The notes: a model not told the origin generated them from the letters alone. Shown: positions 1-5,929, numbered from the stretch's first letter. The stretch: DNA of 6,028 nt from Candidatus Peregrinibacteria bacterium (GCA_016214225.1 JACROX010000073.1:1-6028), one strand, 5' to 3'. Program-made: numbers and translations.

Positions 1-146
1 GCTTCCGCTCTTATGGCTCCAAGCAGGGAGTCCAATATTCCCACAATTACAACCGCCGTGTATTTTATATATTCCAGAGGGATGGATACGCTCGTATTTA
101 TTCCTATTATTATTCCCACTAAAATGCCAATTACCGCCCAGAGCAT
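1..146 (-). CDS. sbp: Small basic family protein (Sbp, DUF1290), N-terminal part, cut by the window edge
   Basis: This is the first 48 or so codons of a membrane protein; the rest lies outside the window. The translation starts MLWAVIGILVGIIIGINTSV, then a short polar stretch containing SIPLEYIKY, then a second hydrophobic run ending GILDSLLGAIRAEA. The order (hydrophobic helix, a PxEY motif, second helix, then LDxLxGxIRA) is the signature of the Sbp/DUF1290 family. In Firmicutes this small membrane protein is encoded between the ftsQ/divIB region and ftsA in the division cluster. Its biochemical role is not known. The ATG at 146 follows the ftsQ stop by 12 bases, with an in-frame stop just upstream, so this start is well constrained. 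No Shine-Dalgarno sequence is visible. Being next to an FtsQ-like frame on the same strand supports both calls. The family call is from remembered sequence pattern, not from a search. Confidence 0.75.
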   Translation of the reverse strand, partial: MLWAVIGILVGIIIGINTSVSIPLEYIKYTAVVIVGILDSLLGAIRAE

Positions 147-158
147 ATGAGGTTTTTG

Positions 159-767
159 TTATTTACGTTTATATATTATCTTATCTCCGCTTTCTCCCGC
201 AATCCTAAGATCAATATAAGAAAGATTTTCTTTGTAAATGTCTAATTTAACTAATGCTTTCTTCAATTTTTTCAGCTGATCTTCAAATGGTCTTTGGATA
301 TCAAGCCATATAGAAAAGTCTTTTTCCGTTAAAAGATGAATTTCTCTGGCTGTTTTTTTGTACCGTATTTCGACGATTCTCATCCCGAATTTGTCTTGGA
401 AGTAAGTCGCACTGTCCAACATATATTTTAAGTTGGATTGTTCTATCATCCTTGTGTCGGTATTTAGAGGCTCGTCCGATTTCAGCCTTATATAAGGCAA
501 ACTTTTGTTCTCCATGTCTTCTTTTACCGCGTATCCAATTGAATTTATTATGTAATTTTTTTTCATTGTCGGACCTTCCAGAATCACATTTGCCGTCATC
601 GGGTATTCTTTGAAATCTATTTCGATGCTTGAAGGATAGTTTTTCGACACGTCTATTTCCTGTATTTCAGGGAATTTATTTAGAATTCTTGTTTCAAATA
701 TTGATAGGTCTATCGTTATGAGATTTTTGCCAAGAGAATCGGAAATTATTTTTTTTATTTTTTCGTT
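159..767 (-). pseudogene. ftsQ: Cell-division protein FtsQ/DivIB, 5'-truncated remnant
   Basis: FtsQ/DivIB is a bitopic inner-membrane divisome protein: a short cytoplasmic tail, one membrane helix, a POTRA domain and a beta domain. Here an open frame of 202 codons runs from an in-frame TGA (768-770) to the TAA at 159-161. It begins NEKIKKIISDSLGKNLITID, continues with ILNKFPEIQEIDVSKNYPSS and a KEYP motif (most of a POTRA domain). It ends with a beta-domain-like tail holding FEDQLKKLKKAL and YIDLRIAG, very like the FtsQ C-terminus. The cytoplasmic tail and membrane helix are absent. No ATG, GTG or TTG occurs in frame before the GTG at 650, which would begin in mid-POTRA and give 163 residues. 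No frame of the minus strand upstream of 770 encodes a membrane helix; that DNA is folC. I therefore read this as a gene that lost its 5' end. A chimeric assembly join is the alternative. It is followed 12 bases later by sbp. Confidence 0.72.
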
Positions 768-773
768 TCAGGA

Positions 774-779
774 TATATC
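774..779 (+). promoter_or_regulatory. Possible -10 element of folC
   Basis: The hexamer TATATC (4 or 5 of 6 matches to TATAAT, depending on register) lies seven bases before the folC ATG. That would place the transcription start at or next to the start codon. The region 17 bases upstream is only a run of T, with no TTGACA-like hexamer, so the call is weak. The site sits at the edge of the truncated ftsQ frame and could have come with the folC segment. Confidence 0.25.
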
Positions 780-786
780 AAAATAC

Positions 787-2007
787 ATGAATTTTAAAAG
801 CGCAGTTTTATATTTGGAGTCATTGAAGTCGTATGAAGATTTGAGAAAGTTTAAATATAGTGAGGATTTTTTTGATTTAAAAAGGCTTAAAAATTTCTTG
901 AGCTGTGTTGATTATGAAAAATTGAGATATATTCATGTCGCCGGATCGAAGGGAAAGGGGACTACGTGCAGGCTTGTTTCCGATTATTTGCGCGCGAAAA
1001 ATTTTAAAGTCGGGCTTTTTATTTCTCCTCATATTTTTTCCGTTACTGAAAGAATTTCAGTGAACGGAGTTTCTATTTCCGAAAATGCGTTTGGTCGTTA
1101 TGTCGCCGAGGTGAAGAGGCTTGTGGAGAAAAATGGCTCTTATATCACATATTTTGAGGCTTTATTTGTGATCGCCTTGATGTGGTTTTTAGAAAAAAAA
1201 GTTGATTATGTTGTTTTGGAGGTTGGGCTTGGCGGCCGTTTGGATGCCACGAATATTATTAGGCCGATTGTGTCTGCTCTTACATTTGTGGAGAAGGAAC
1301 ATACGGATATTTTGGGGAATAGTCTCACGAAAATTTTAAAAGAAAAACTTGGAATAAGGAAAAAAGGAGTTCCCCTTGTTGTTGGCATACAGAAGCCTTT
1401 TGTTTATAGGATTATTTATGAAATTGTAAAAGGCTGGTCTAAAGTTTTTTTCGCGGGGGGTGTTGAATTTGCCAGTAGCGGGTATTCAAAATCTTTGACG
1501 GAAAATTCTTTGCTCGCGTTTTGTGTTTTAAAAATCTTGTTAAAAAAAGTTGACGTTGATGTTTTTTTGAAAATCGTAGGTGGTTTTAAAATGGCCGGAA
1601 GGTTTGATGTCAGGGAGATAACCGGCAAAACAATCGTCTTTGATATTGCTCATACGCCCGCGAGTATTAAGAATCTCGATGAGGCTCTTAAGCGTGTCTT
1701 TGTTGGTAAAAAATTTATTTTTCTTGTTTCTGTCATGAAAGATAAAAATGTAAAATCAATGTTGAAAAATATCTTGAAAAATGCGGACAAAATTGTTTTC
1801 ACTTCTTCCCATTCGCAGAGAGGATTTTCAGGTAAAGAGCTTTTGAAAATTGCCGGAGGTATTTTCTCATATGGCGACGCGTCGTATCATGAAGATCCGA
1901 TTATGGCCTTTAAATCTTCCTTGAAGTCTTTGAAAGATGACCAAATATTGGTTGTTACAGGTTCGAATTTTCTTGTGTCGACTATTTTGAAGTTTTTAGT
2001 TCGCTAA
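787..2007 (+). CDS. folC: Folylpolyglutamate synthase / dihydrofolate synthase (FolC)
   Basis: FolC is a cytoplasmic Mur-ligase-fold enzyme. It adds glutamate to folates with ATP and, in many bacteria, also joins dihydropteroate to glutamate. The 406-residue product is of normal family length. Visible motifs are the P-loop HVAGSKGKGTT (50-60), SPHIFSVTERISVNG (80-94), the TYFEA stretch (121-125), EVGLGGRLDATN (145-156), EHTDILG (171-177) with the following EKLGI (186-190), and the start of the C-terminal domain with FDIAHTP (285-291). In most FolC proteins that last motif reads DGAHN; here it is DIAHT, a variant I believe also occurs in some FolC branches. An ATG at 718 in the same frame would add 23 residues, but those overlap the ftsQ remnant and do not resemble FolC. 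The ATG at 787 gives the usual FolC N-terminus. No Shine-Dalgarno precedes it. The 3' end overlaps a convergent small gene by 12 bases. Whether the enzyme is mono- or bifunctional cannot be told from sequence alone. Confidence 0.93.
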   Translation: MNFKSAVLYLESLKSYEDLRKFKYSEDFFDLKRLKNFLSCVDYEKLRYIHVAGSKGKGTTCRLVSDYLRAKNFKVGLFISPHIFSVTERISVNGVSISENAFGRYVAEVKRLVEKNGSYITYFEALFVIALMWFLEKKVDYVVLEVGLGGRLDATNIIRPIVSALTFVEKEHTDILGNSLTKILKEKLGIRKKGVPLVVGIQKPFVYRIIYEIVKGWSKVFFAGGVEFASSGYSKSLTENSLLAFCVLKILLKKVDVDVFLKIVGGFKMAGRFDVREITGKTIVFDIAHTPASIKNLDEALKRVFVGKKFIFLVSVMKDKNVKSMLKNILKNADKIVFTSSHSQRGFSGKELLKIAGGIFSYGDASYHEDPIMAFKSSLKSLKDDQILVVTGSNFLVSTILKFLVR

Positions 2008-2133
2008 TTTTGCCGCGATTCTCTCAGCTTTTCTTGCGCGGGCTTTCTCTTTGTTTTTGCGTTTTCTAAGTTTGCTTTTTGGTCTTTTATTGTCTACAAG
2101 TCCGTGTTGTTTACTTGCGTGTGCGTTTGTCAT
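1996..2133 (-). CDS. Very basic 45-residue protein, hypothetical
   Basis: I do not recognise a family. The protein has 16 Lys or Arg and only 3 acidic residues among 45. It has a neutral head (MTNAHASKQHGLVDN) and a helical-looking basic tail holding KRPKSKLRKRKNKEKARARK, ending AERIAAKLAN. No cysteine, signal peptide or membrane segment is present. This composition is typical of small ribosome-associated or nucleic-acid-binding proteins, but that is inference only. Evidence that it is real: a near-consensus promoter lies 35 bases upstream, pointing at it (2168-2196), and the frame fills the gap between the convergent folC and the end of queF. The same frame extends upstream to a TTG at 2196. 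That TTG is part of the -35 hexamer and lies at the queF stop, so the ATG at 2133 is preferred. No Shine-Dalgarno is present; the leader is A-rich. The 3' end overlaps folC by 12 bases. Confidence 0.6.
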   Translation of the reverse strand: MTNAHASKQHGLVDNKRPKSKLRKRKNKEKARARKAERIAAKLAN

Positions 2134-2167
2134 TTTTAAATTATTTATTGTTTTTTTTGTCGGTTGT

Positions 2168-2196
2168 AATTTAGGGATTGTTTGTGTGATTGTCAA
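2168..2196 (-). promoter_or_regulatory. Sigma-70-type promoter for the small basic protein gene
   Basis: On the minus strand, a perfect TTGACA (2196-2191) is followed by a 17-base spacer and TAAATT (2173-2168), four of six matches to the -10 consensus. The predicted start is near 2161, giving a leader of about 28 bases before the ATG at 2133. The -35 hexamer overlaps the queF stop codon (2193-2195). The small gene can therefore be transcribed independently as well as by read-through from the que operon. Confidence 0.6.
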
Positions 2197-2594
2197 ATCC
2201 CAAATGATTTCCTGCAGATTGTTTTGATGTTGCCGCGAACATTCATGTCTACCGTTATTTTTGCTTTTTTTGGATTTATAGCTTCCATGAAGTCCGCGAA
2301 AATTACTTCCGTTACCGTTTCGTGGAAAATTTTTACGTTCCTGAATGCGTTTATGTAAAGTTTGAATGATTTTAATTCAAGGCATTTTTTATTCGGGACA
2401 TATTCAATTGTTACGGTTCCGAAATCTGGCCAGTCTGAAAAAGGGCATATGGAAGTGTATTCCGGGCTTGCGATTGTTATCCAGTTTTCTCCCTTTGACT
2501 GCTCTTGAAATTTAAAAGTTAAAAGCGGAGCTACTTTTTTTATTTCCACGCGAATTTTTTTCGCGTCTTTTTCCGTGAATGACTGTTCTTTCAT
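2193..2594 (-). CDS. queF: NADPH-dependent 7-cyano-7-deazaguanine reductase, short (unimodular) type
   Basis: QueF reduces the nitrile preQ0 to the amine preQ1 with two NADPH in the cytoplasm; preQ1 is then placed in tRNA by Tgt. The 133-residue product shows the family's diagnostic features. The nucleophilic cysteine is in TSICP (C50) and the catalytic aspartate in WPDF (D57). The QueF motif is ELKSFKLY (73-80), the FRN and FHE segments follow (84-92), and a closing VRGNIKTI stretch comes near the C-terminus. It is the short single-domain type, somewhat shorter than the Bacillus protein (about 165 residues) because it ends soon after the RG motif. The start at 2594 makes a four-base ATGA overlap with the queC stop, a strong sign of translational coupling. 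The longer open frame reaching 2699 lies wholly within the queC Zn-binding region and adds a non-homologous Arg/Lys-rich stretch, so it is rejected. Confidence 0.93.
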   Translation of the reverse strand: MKEQSFTEKDAKKIRVEIKKVAPLLTFKFQEQSKGENWITIASPEYTSICPFSDWPDFGTVTIEYVPNKKCLELKSFKLYINAFRNVKIFHETVTEVIFADFMEAINPKKAKITVDMNVRGNIKTICRKSFGI

Positions 2595-3274
2595 ATTTTG
2601 TATTTTATCGGATCTTTTATCCCTGCTTCTTTGAATCCTTTTAATCTTAATTTGCAGGCCGGACATTTCCCGCATGCGGGGCGTGATCCTTTGTAGCATG
2701 TATGAGTGTACTTGAGAAGGTTTATTGTTTTTAGTTTTTTTGCCAGCTCAACTGTCTTGGCTTTTGTAAGCCACATTAGCGGTGTGTGTATTTTAAACTT
2801 GTAGTCCATCGCGAGTGTGAGTGTTTTTTCGAGTAATTTTATGAAGTTATCTCTGCAGTCCGGATATCCGCTGTAATCCGTCTGACATACGCCCGTAACT
2901 ATATTATGGATATTTAATTGTTTCGCATAAATTGCCGCGATTGAAAGAAAAATATGATTTCTTCCGTCCACGAATGTTGATGGCAGTGAATTTTTTCCGC
3001 CCGCGTTTATTTTTACGGAACTGTCCGTAAGAGCGTTTTTTGTGAAGTCTTTGAATAGTGAAATTTTGTAAATTTTTAAAGGTGTTTTTGTGAGTTTCGC
3101 TATTTTTTTCGCGGATGAAATCTCTATTTTATGCAGCTGTCCGTAGTCGAAAGTTATTCCAACAACTTCTTTGAATTTTTTCTTTGTCCATGCGAGGCAA
3201 GTGGTTGAATCTTGGCCTCCGGATAGCAAAATCAGAGCGCTATGGTTATCTATTTTTTCCGTTTGTTTCCCCAT
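2591..3274 (-). CDS. queC: 7-cyano-7-deazaguanine (preQ0) synthase
   Basis: QueC uses ATP and ammonia to turn 7-carboxy-7-deazaguanine into preQ0. The 227-residue product is of normal length. It carries the ATP-pyrophosphatase PP-loop LSGGQDSTT (17-25), a GITFDYGQLH segment after it, the central FVDGRNHIFL and TDYSGYPDCRDNF stretches, and a C-terminal zinc site with four cysteines (C193, C201, C204, C207) in a CYKG...PACGKCPAC arrangement. The frame stays open to 3322, but the residues before the MGK start at 3274 are read from queE coding DNA and are not QueC-like. The ATG at 3274 overlaps the queE end by 25 bases. The only ribosome-binding hint is a GGA three bases upstream, too close for a normal site. 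It lies second in a queE-queC-queF operon and shares ATGA with queF. Confidence 0.95.
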   Translation of the reverse strand: MGKQTEKIDNHSALILLSGGQDSTTCLAWTKKKFKEVVGITFDYGQLHKIEISSAKKIAKLTKTPLKIYKISLFKDFTKNALTDSSVKINAGGKNSLPSTFVDGRNHIFLSIAAIYAKQLNIHNIVTGVCQTDYSGYPDCRDNFIKLLEKTLTLAMDYKFKIHTPLMWLTKAKTVELAKKLKTINLLKYTHTCYKGSRPACGKCPACKLRLKGFKEAGIKDPIKYKI

Positions 3275-3882
3275 ATTTCCATGTGTAATCTTGGCGTGAA
3301 TCTTAAATTTTCTTTTTTGCATATTTCCGCTAGCAGTTTTGATGTTTTTGCCAGATTTTTTTTGGTTGTTCCTTGAGGCATCAATATTATTTTCTCCTTG
3401 TCGAGAGTTTTCATTATTTTTTTTATTTCATCAATGTCTTTTTTTCTTTCAACTACAAATTTATAATATGTTTTTTCTGCGGGGAATTTTTTAAGTTCGC
3501 GGTTTTTTGTTTTTGCGTTTTTAAGTTTTGGGGAACAATTGTACTGATTTATTAATTTTGTGAGTTCTTCTAATGGCTGAATAGTGCCGTTTGTTTCAAT
3601 TTCAATAAAATAATCCCCAAGTTTTTTTAAAAGATTTATAAGTTCTTTTTGCTGAATTAAAGGTTCTCCTCCCGTGATTACCAAATGTTTCGCGGGGTAT
3701 TTTTTTATCTCTTTTATTATTTTTTCAATCGTCATTTCTTTTCCGAATTCTTTCCGCCATGTGTATTTTGAATCGCACCATACGCATCTTAAATCACATA
3801 AATTTAAACGTATGAATATCGCAGGTTTCCCTATGTTTACGCCTTCTCCCTGAATTGAGTAAAAGATCTCTGAGATTTGCAT
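3250..3882 (-). CDS. queE: 7-carboxy-7-deazaguanine synthase, radical SAM
   Basis: QueE is a radical SAM enzyme that contracts 6-carboxytetrahydropterin to 7-carboxy-7-deazaguanine, the step before QueC. The 210-residue product opens with EIFYSIQGEG (5-14), then GKPAIFIRLNLC. The iron-sulfur cluster motif is C29-x3-C33-x2-C36 in LCDLRCVWCDSKYTW. ITGGEP (69-74) is the SAM-binding segment, and IETNGT and SPKL follow. It ends with FTPRLHMEIWGNKRKK, the usual QueE C-terminus. CX3CX2C with canonical spacing suggests a standard enzyme. The frame is open to an ATG at 3918, but the 12 extra residues are not family-like, so the ATG at 3882 is chosen. Neither start has a Shine-Dalgarno sequence. It heads the que operon and is divergent from the lipoprotein gene, 45 bases away. 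QueD, which supplies its substrate, is not in the window. Confidence 0.95.
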   Translation of the reverse strand: MQISEIFYSIQGEGVNIGKPAIFIRLNLCDLRCVWCDSKYTWRKEFGKEMTIEKIIKEIKKYPAKHLVITGGEPLIQQKELINLLKKLGDYFIEIETNGTIQPLEELTKLINQYNCSPKLKNAKTKNRELKKFPAEKTYYKFVVERKKDIDEIKKIMKTLDKEKIILMPQGTTKKNLAKTSKLLAEICKKENLRFTPRLHMEIWGNKRKK

Positions 3883-3889
3883 GAAGCGG

Positions 3890-3918
3890 TTGTTAATAAG
3901 GCCGTGGAATGATAGCAT
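3890..3918 (+). promoter_or_regulatory. Candidate promoter for the lipoprotein gene
   Basis: TTGTTA (3890-3895), a 17-base spacer and TAGCAT (3913-3918) match the consensus at four of six positions each. The expected start is about 3925, only a few bases before the ATG at 3928, so the message would be nearly leaderless. The match is weak and the 45-base divergent gap must also serve queE, for which I see no clear promoter. Confidence 0.3.
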
Positions 3919-3927
3919 AGGCTCGAC

Positions 3928-4473
3928 ATGAAAAAAATCTTTGTTATTTTTTGTTTTGCAATTTTGCTCTCAGGTTGTTCCGGAGGCGCGGTTTTTGTTA
4001 AGGATGTTTCCCAAAAAAATTATTCCGATGAATTTATGTATGTGAATAAGAATTTGGGTTTTAAAGCTAAAGTTTTTCCCGATTTTAAACTCGCGCGTTT
4101 GTCTGAAGGAAATGGTATTGTTATGCGCAAATGGATGAGTGGTTCTTACGAAGATATTCAAAGGCATAAAATAAAAAAATATGACTATGCCGAAGAGATT
4201 TCGGTATCCGCCGTGAAACTTGATGGTTCGGAAGGGATTAAAACCATTACGGATTTTGTTCAGAAAAGATATTCCGGATATAACGTTGAATATTTCGGTG
4301 ATGGTGTTTTTATTGATCAGAATGCCGGGGGAGATATTGCCGTTAGGCATTTTTTTCTGATTGGAAAAAACAAGGATTTTTTGTACGAGTTATATTTGAA
4401 GGTTCCGAGCAGGGCTTATTCTACGCATAAAAAGGAGTTTGAGGAATTCGTGAAAGGGTTTGAATTGCTTTAG
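3928..4473 (+). CDS. Small lipoprotein of unknown function
   Basis: The first 17 residues, MKKIFVIFCFAILLSGC, form a lipoprotein signal peptide: two lysines, a hydrophobic core and a lipobox LSGC. Signal peptidase II would cleave before C17, leaving a lipid-anchored protein of about 165 residues on the cytoplasmic or outer membrane. After a short GG-containing linker the mature part has a YVNKNLGFKAKVFPDFKLA segment, a middle EEISVSAVKLDG strand, then AVRHFFLIGKNKDFLYELYL and a C-terminal KKEFEEFVKGFELL. This alternating strand pattern, with a final helix that ends the protein, looks like a single alpha/beta domain, faintly like PsbP-type folds. That is a guess and I do not recognise a named family. 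It is a lone plus-strand gene between two minus-strand units, divergent from queE, and its stop overlaps that of the lyase gene by four bases. Confidence 0.82.
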   Translation: MKKIFVIFCFAILLSGCSGGAVFVKDVSQKNYSDEFMYVNKNLGFKAKVFPDFKLARLSEGNGIVMRKWMSGSYEDIQRHKIKKYDYAEEISVSAVKLDGSEGIKTITDFVQKRYSGYNVEYFGDGVFIDQNAGGDIAVRHFFLIGKNKDFLYELYLKVPSRAYSTHKKEFEEFVKGFELL

Positions 4474-5894
4474 TATTTTTTGATTAACTTGGTGTTGATT
4501 TTTGAAGGTTGAGTGAGATTTTTTATGGATAAAATTTCATCCAGTTCTTTTTTCGTGAAGAGTTTTTCTTTGATCGCTTGTTCCTTGATTGAGCGATTAT
4601 TTTTAAGAGCCGATTTTATAAGTTTTGCGGTTTTTACATATCCGAGATAAGGGGACAGCGCCGTGCCCGTGCAAAGGCTTTTTTCAAATAAATCTTCTAT
4701 TATTTTTTTGTTTGCCGTTAATCCTTTCAGGCAAATTTCTCTGAACATTTTTATTCCGTTTGTGAGAATTGCAAGCGATTGAAGGAGATTATGCATTATC
4801 ACAGGGAGCATGACATTCAGCTCGAATTGGCTTTTTTGAGTCGCTAATTCAACTGCATGATCATTGCCCAAAACTTGAAAGCAAATCATTTCCAAACATT
4901 CCGGCGCTGATGGATTTACTTTTCCTGGCATTATTGAAGATCCCGGCTGTATTTCAGGAAGGTTTATTTCGTTTATTCCCGCTTTCGGTCCCATGCTCAT
5001 CATTTTCAAATCGCCCATGAAATTCATTAAATTTATGGCAAGTGAACGCAGTGAGGATGAAAGATTTAAAAACGCGTTCATATTGTTCGCGATTTCCGTC
5101 ATATTTTTTGCCGGAATGAATTTTATTTTAAGTATTTGAGAGAGGTGTTTAATCGTTAATTTTCTGTAATTCGGGTCAGTGTTTATGCCTGTTCCTACAG
5201 CTGTTCCACCAATTCCGAGAATTCGCAGATTTTTTGTCTGTTCAAGTATGAATTTTTTTGATTTTGAAATGGCTTCTCTGTATGAATCGAATTCCTGTCC
5301 GAGAGTTATGGGGACAGCGTCTTTTAGATGAGTGCGGCCGACTTTTACTATTTTCCCGAATTTTTTGATTTTTAATTTGAGTTTTTTTTCGAGTTCGGTT
5401 ATTTCTTCCGTTAATTTTTTTACAGAGAGAATCGAGGCGATTCTGACTGCTGTCGGGATTACATCGTTTGTGGACTGAGCCATATTCACAGTGTTGTTCG
5501 GATGAACGTGCAGGTATTTGCCTTTCGGGCTTTTTAGAAGTTCATTGGCTCTGTTTGCGATGACTTCATTTGCGTTCATGTTGTAGGAAGTGCCCGCTCC
5601 GGCTTGAAATATGCCCAATGAAAATTCTTCTATTTTGCCGTTTGCAAATTCGAGACAGGCTTGCGTTAGTGATTGCGCGTATTTTTTTTCGATTAGTCCA
5701 AGTTCTATATTTGCTTTTGCGCAGGCAAGTTTCACTATTCCAAGCGAATACCGGAAAATTTGTGGAGATTTAAGCACGCTTATTTGGAAGTTTTGTTTTG
5801 CTCTTGCGGTTGTTGAGCCAAAATACGCGTCCGATGGAATTTTAACTTTTCCAAGAGAGTCCTCTTCTATGCGATATGAGAATTTGCTTGTCAT
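4470..5894 (-). CDS. aspA: Aspartate ammonia-lyase (aspartase/fumarase superfamily)
   Basis: The enzyme most likely splits L-aspartate to fumarate and ammonia in the cytoplasm as a homotetramer. The product has 474 residues, normal for the family. Motifs: GAGTSYNMNANEV (99-111), QSTND (140-144), GRTHLKDAVPITLGQEF (186-202), GGTAVGTGINT (229-239), the signature loop GSSIMPGKVNP (318-328) with the catalytic serine (S319 or S320), and HNLLQS further on. Aspartases read GTS and QSTND where class II fumarases read GTQ and QSSND, so the substrate-pocket residues favour aspartase. T102, S141, T142, N143, T188, H189, K325 and N327 all fall one position after the Bacillus AspB ligands as I recall them. 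The C-terminal third (FELNV, HNLLQS, the IGY-like LGYVKTAK) also resembles fumarase, so fumarase activity is the main alternative. The ATG at 5894 is preceded by a strong promoter whose start point would be the ATG itself. It is monocistronic as far as can be seen, and its stop overlaps that of the lipoprotein gene. Confidence 0.85.
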   Translation of the reverse strand: MTSKFSYRIEEDSLGKVKIPSDAYFGSTTARAKQNFQISVLKSPQIFRYSLGIVKLACAKANIELGLIEKKYAQSLTQACLEFANGKIEEFSLGIFQAGAGTSYNMNANEVIANRANELLKSPKGKYLHVHPNNTVNMAQSTNDVIPTAVRIASILSVKKLTEEITELEKKLKLKIKKFGKIVKVGRTHLKDAVPITLGQEFDSYREAISKSKKFILEQTKNLRILGIGGTAVGTGINTDPNYRKLTIKHLSQILKIKFIPAKNMTEIANNMNAFLNLSSSLRSLAINLMNFMGDLKMMSMGPKAGINEINLPEIQPGSSIMPGKVNPSAPECLEMICFQVLGNDHAVELATQKSQFELNVMLPVIMHNLLQSLAILTNGIKMFREICLKGLTANKKIIEDLFEKSLCTGTALSPYLGYVKTAKLIKSALKNNRSIKEQAIKEKLFTKKELDEILSIKNLTQPSKINTKLIKKY

Positions 5895-5900
5895 GGTTTT

Positions 5901-5929
5901 AATATAAGGTTAACTCTCTTTTATGTCCA
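5901..5929 (-). promoter_or_regulatory. Strong sigma-70-type promoter of the lyase gene, apparently leaderless
   Basis: On the minus strand, TGGACA (5929-5924, five of six) is followed by a 17-base spacer and TATATT (5906-5901, five of six). Only six bases (AAAACC) separate the -10 hexamer from the ATG, so initiation would fall on or next to the A of the start codon, giving an mRNA without a 5' leader. The -35 hexamer lies 17 bases beyond the transposase stop codon, so the IS30-type end may contribute it. Confidence 0.6.

Noticed and set aside
768..770. TGA within the ftsQ frame as a reassigned codon (Gly or Trp)
   Set aside because: queC and queF both end in TGA at positions that fit family length and an ATGA overlap, and the frame beyond 770 does not encode the missing FtsQ membrane helix.
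718..786. Longer FolC starting at the ATG at 718
   Set aside because: The extra 23 residues are unlike FolC and are read antisense to the well-supported FtsQ remnant; the ATG at 787 gives the typical N-terminus.
1206..1628. Two open frames antisense to folC
   Set aside because: They are shadows of folC coding sequence with no recognisable motif or start signal.
2013..2041. CCGCG...CGCGG inverted repeat followed by T-rich DNA as a folC terminator
   Set aside because: The stem is five pairs with a loop of about 19 bases and lies inside the small basic gene; too weak to call.
2595..2699. N-terminal extension of QueF
   Set aside because: It lies within the queC zinc-site coding region and adds residues with no QueF similarity; the ATG at 2594 overlaps the queC stop in the usual coupled way.
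3883..3918. QueE starting 12 codons earlier
   Set aside because: Added residues are not family-like; MQISEIFYSIQGEG is the expected QueE start.
3970..4350. 126-codon open frame antisense to the lipoprotein gene
   Set aside because: The plus-strand lipoprotein has a clear signal peptide and lipobox; the antisense frame has no support.
5570..5907. Two open frames antisense to the start of the lyase gene
   Set aside because: They overlap highly conserved aspartase motifs on the minus strand and show no features of their own.
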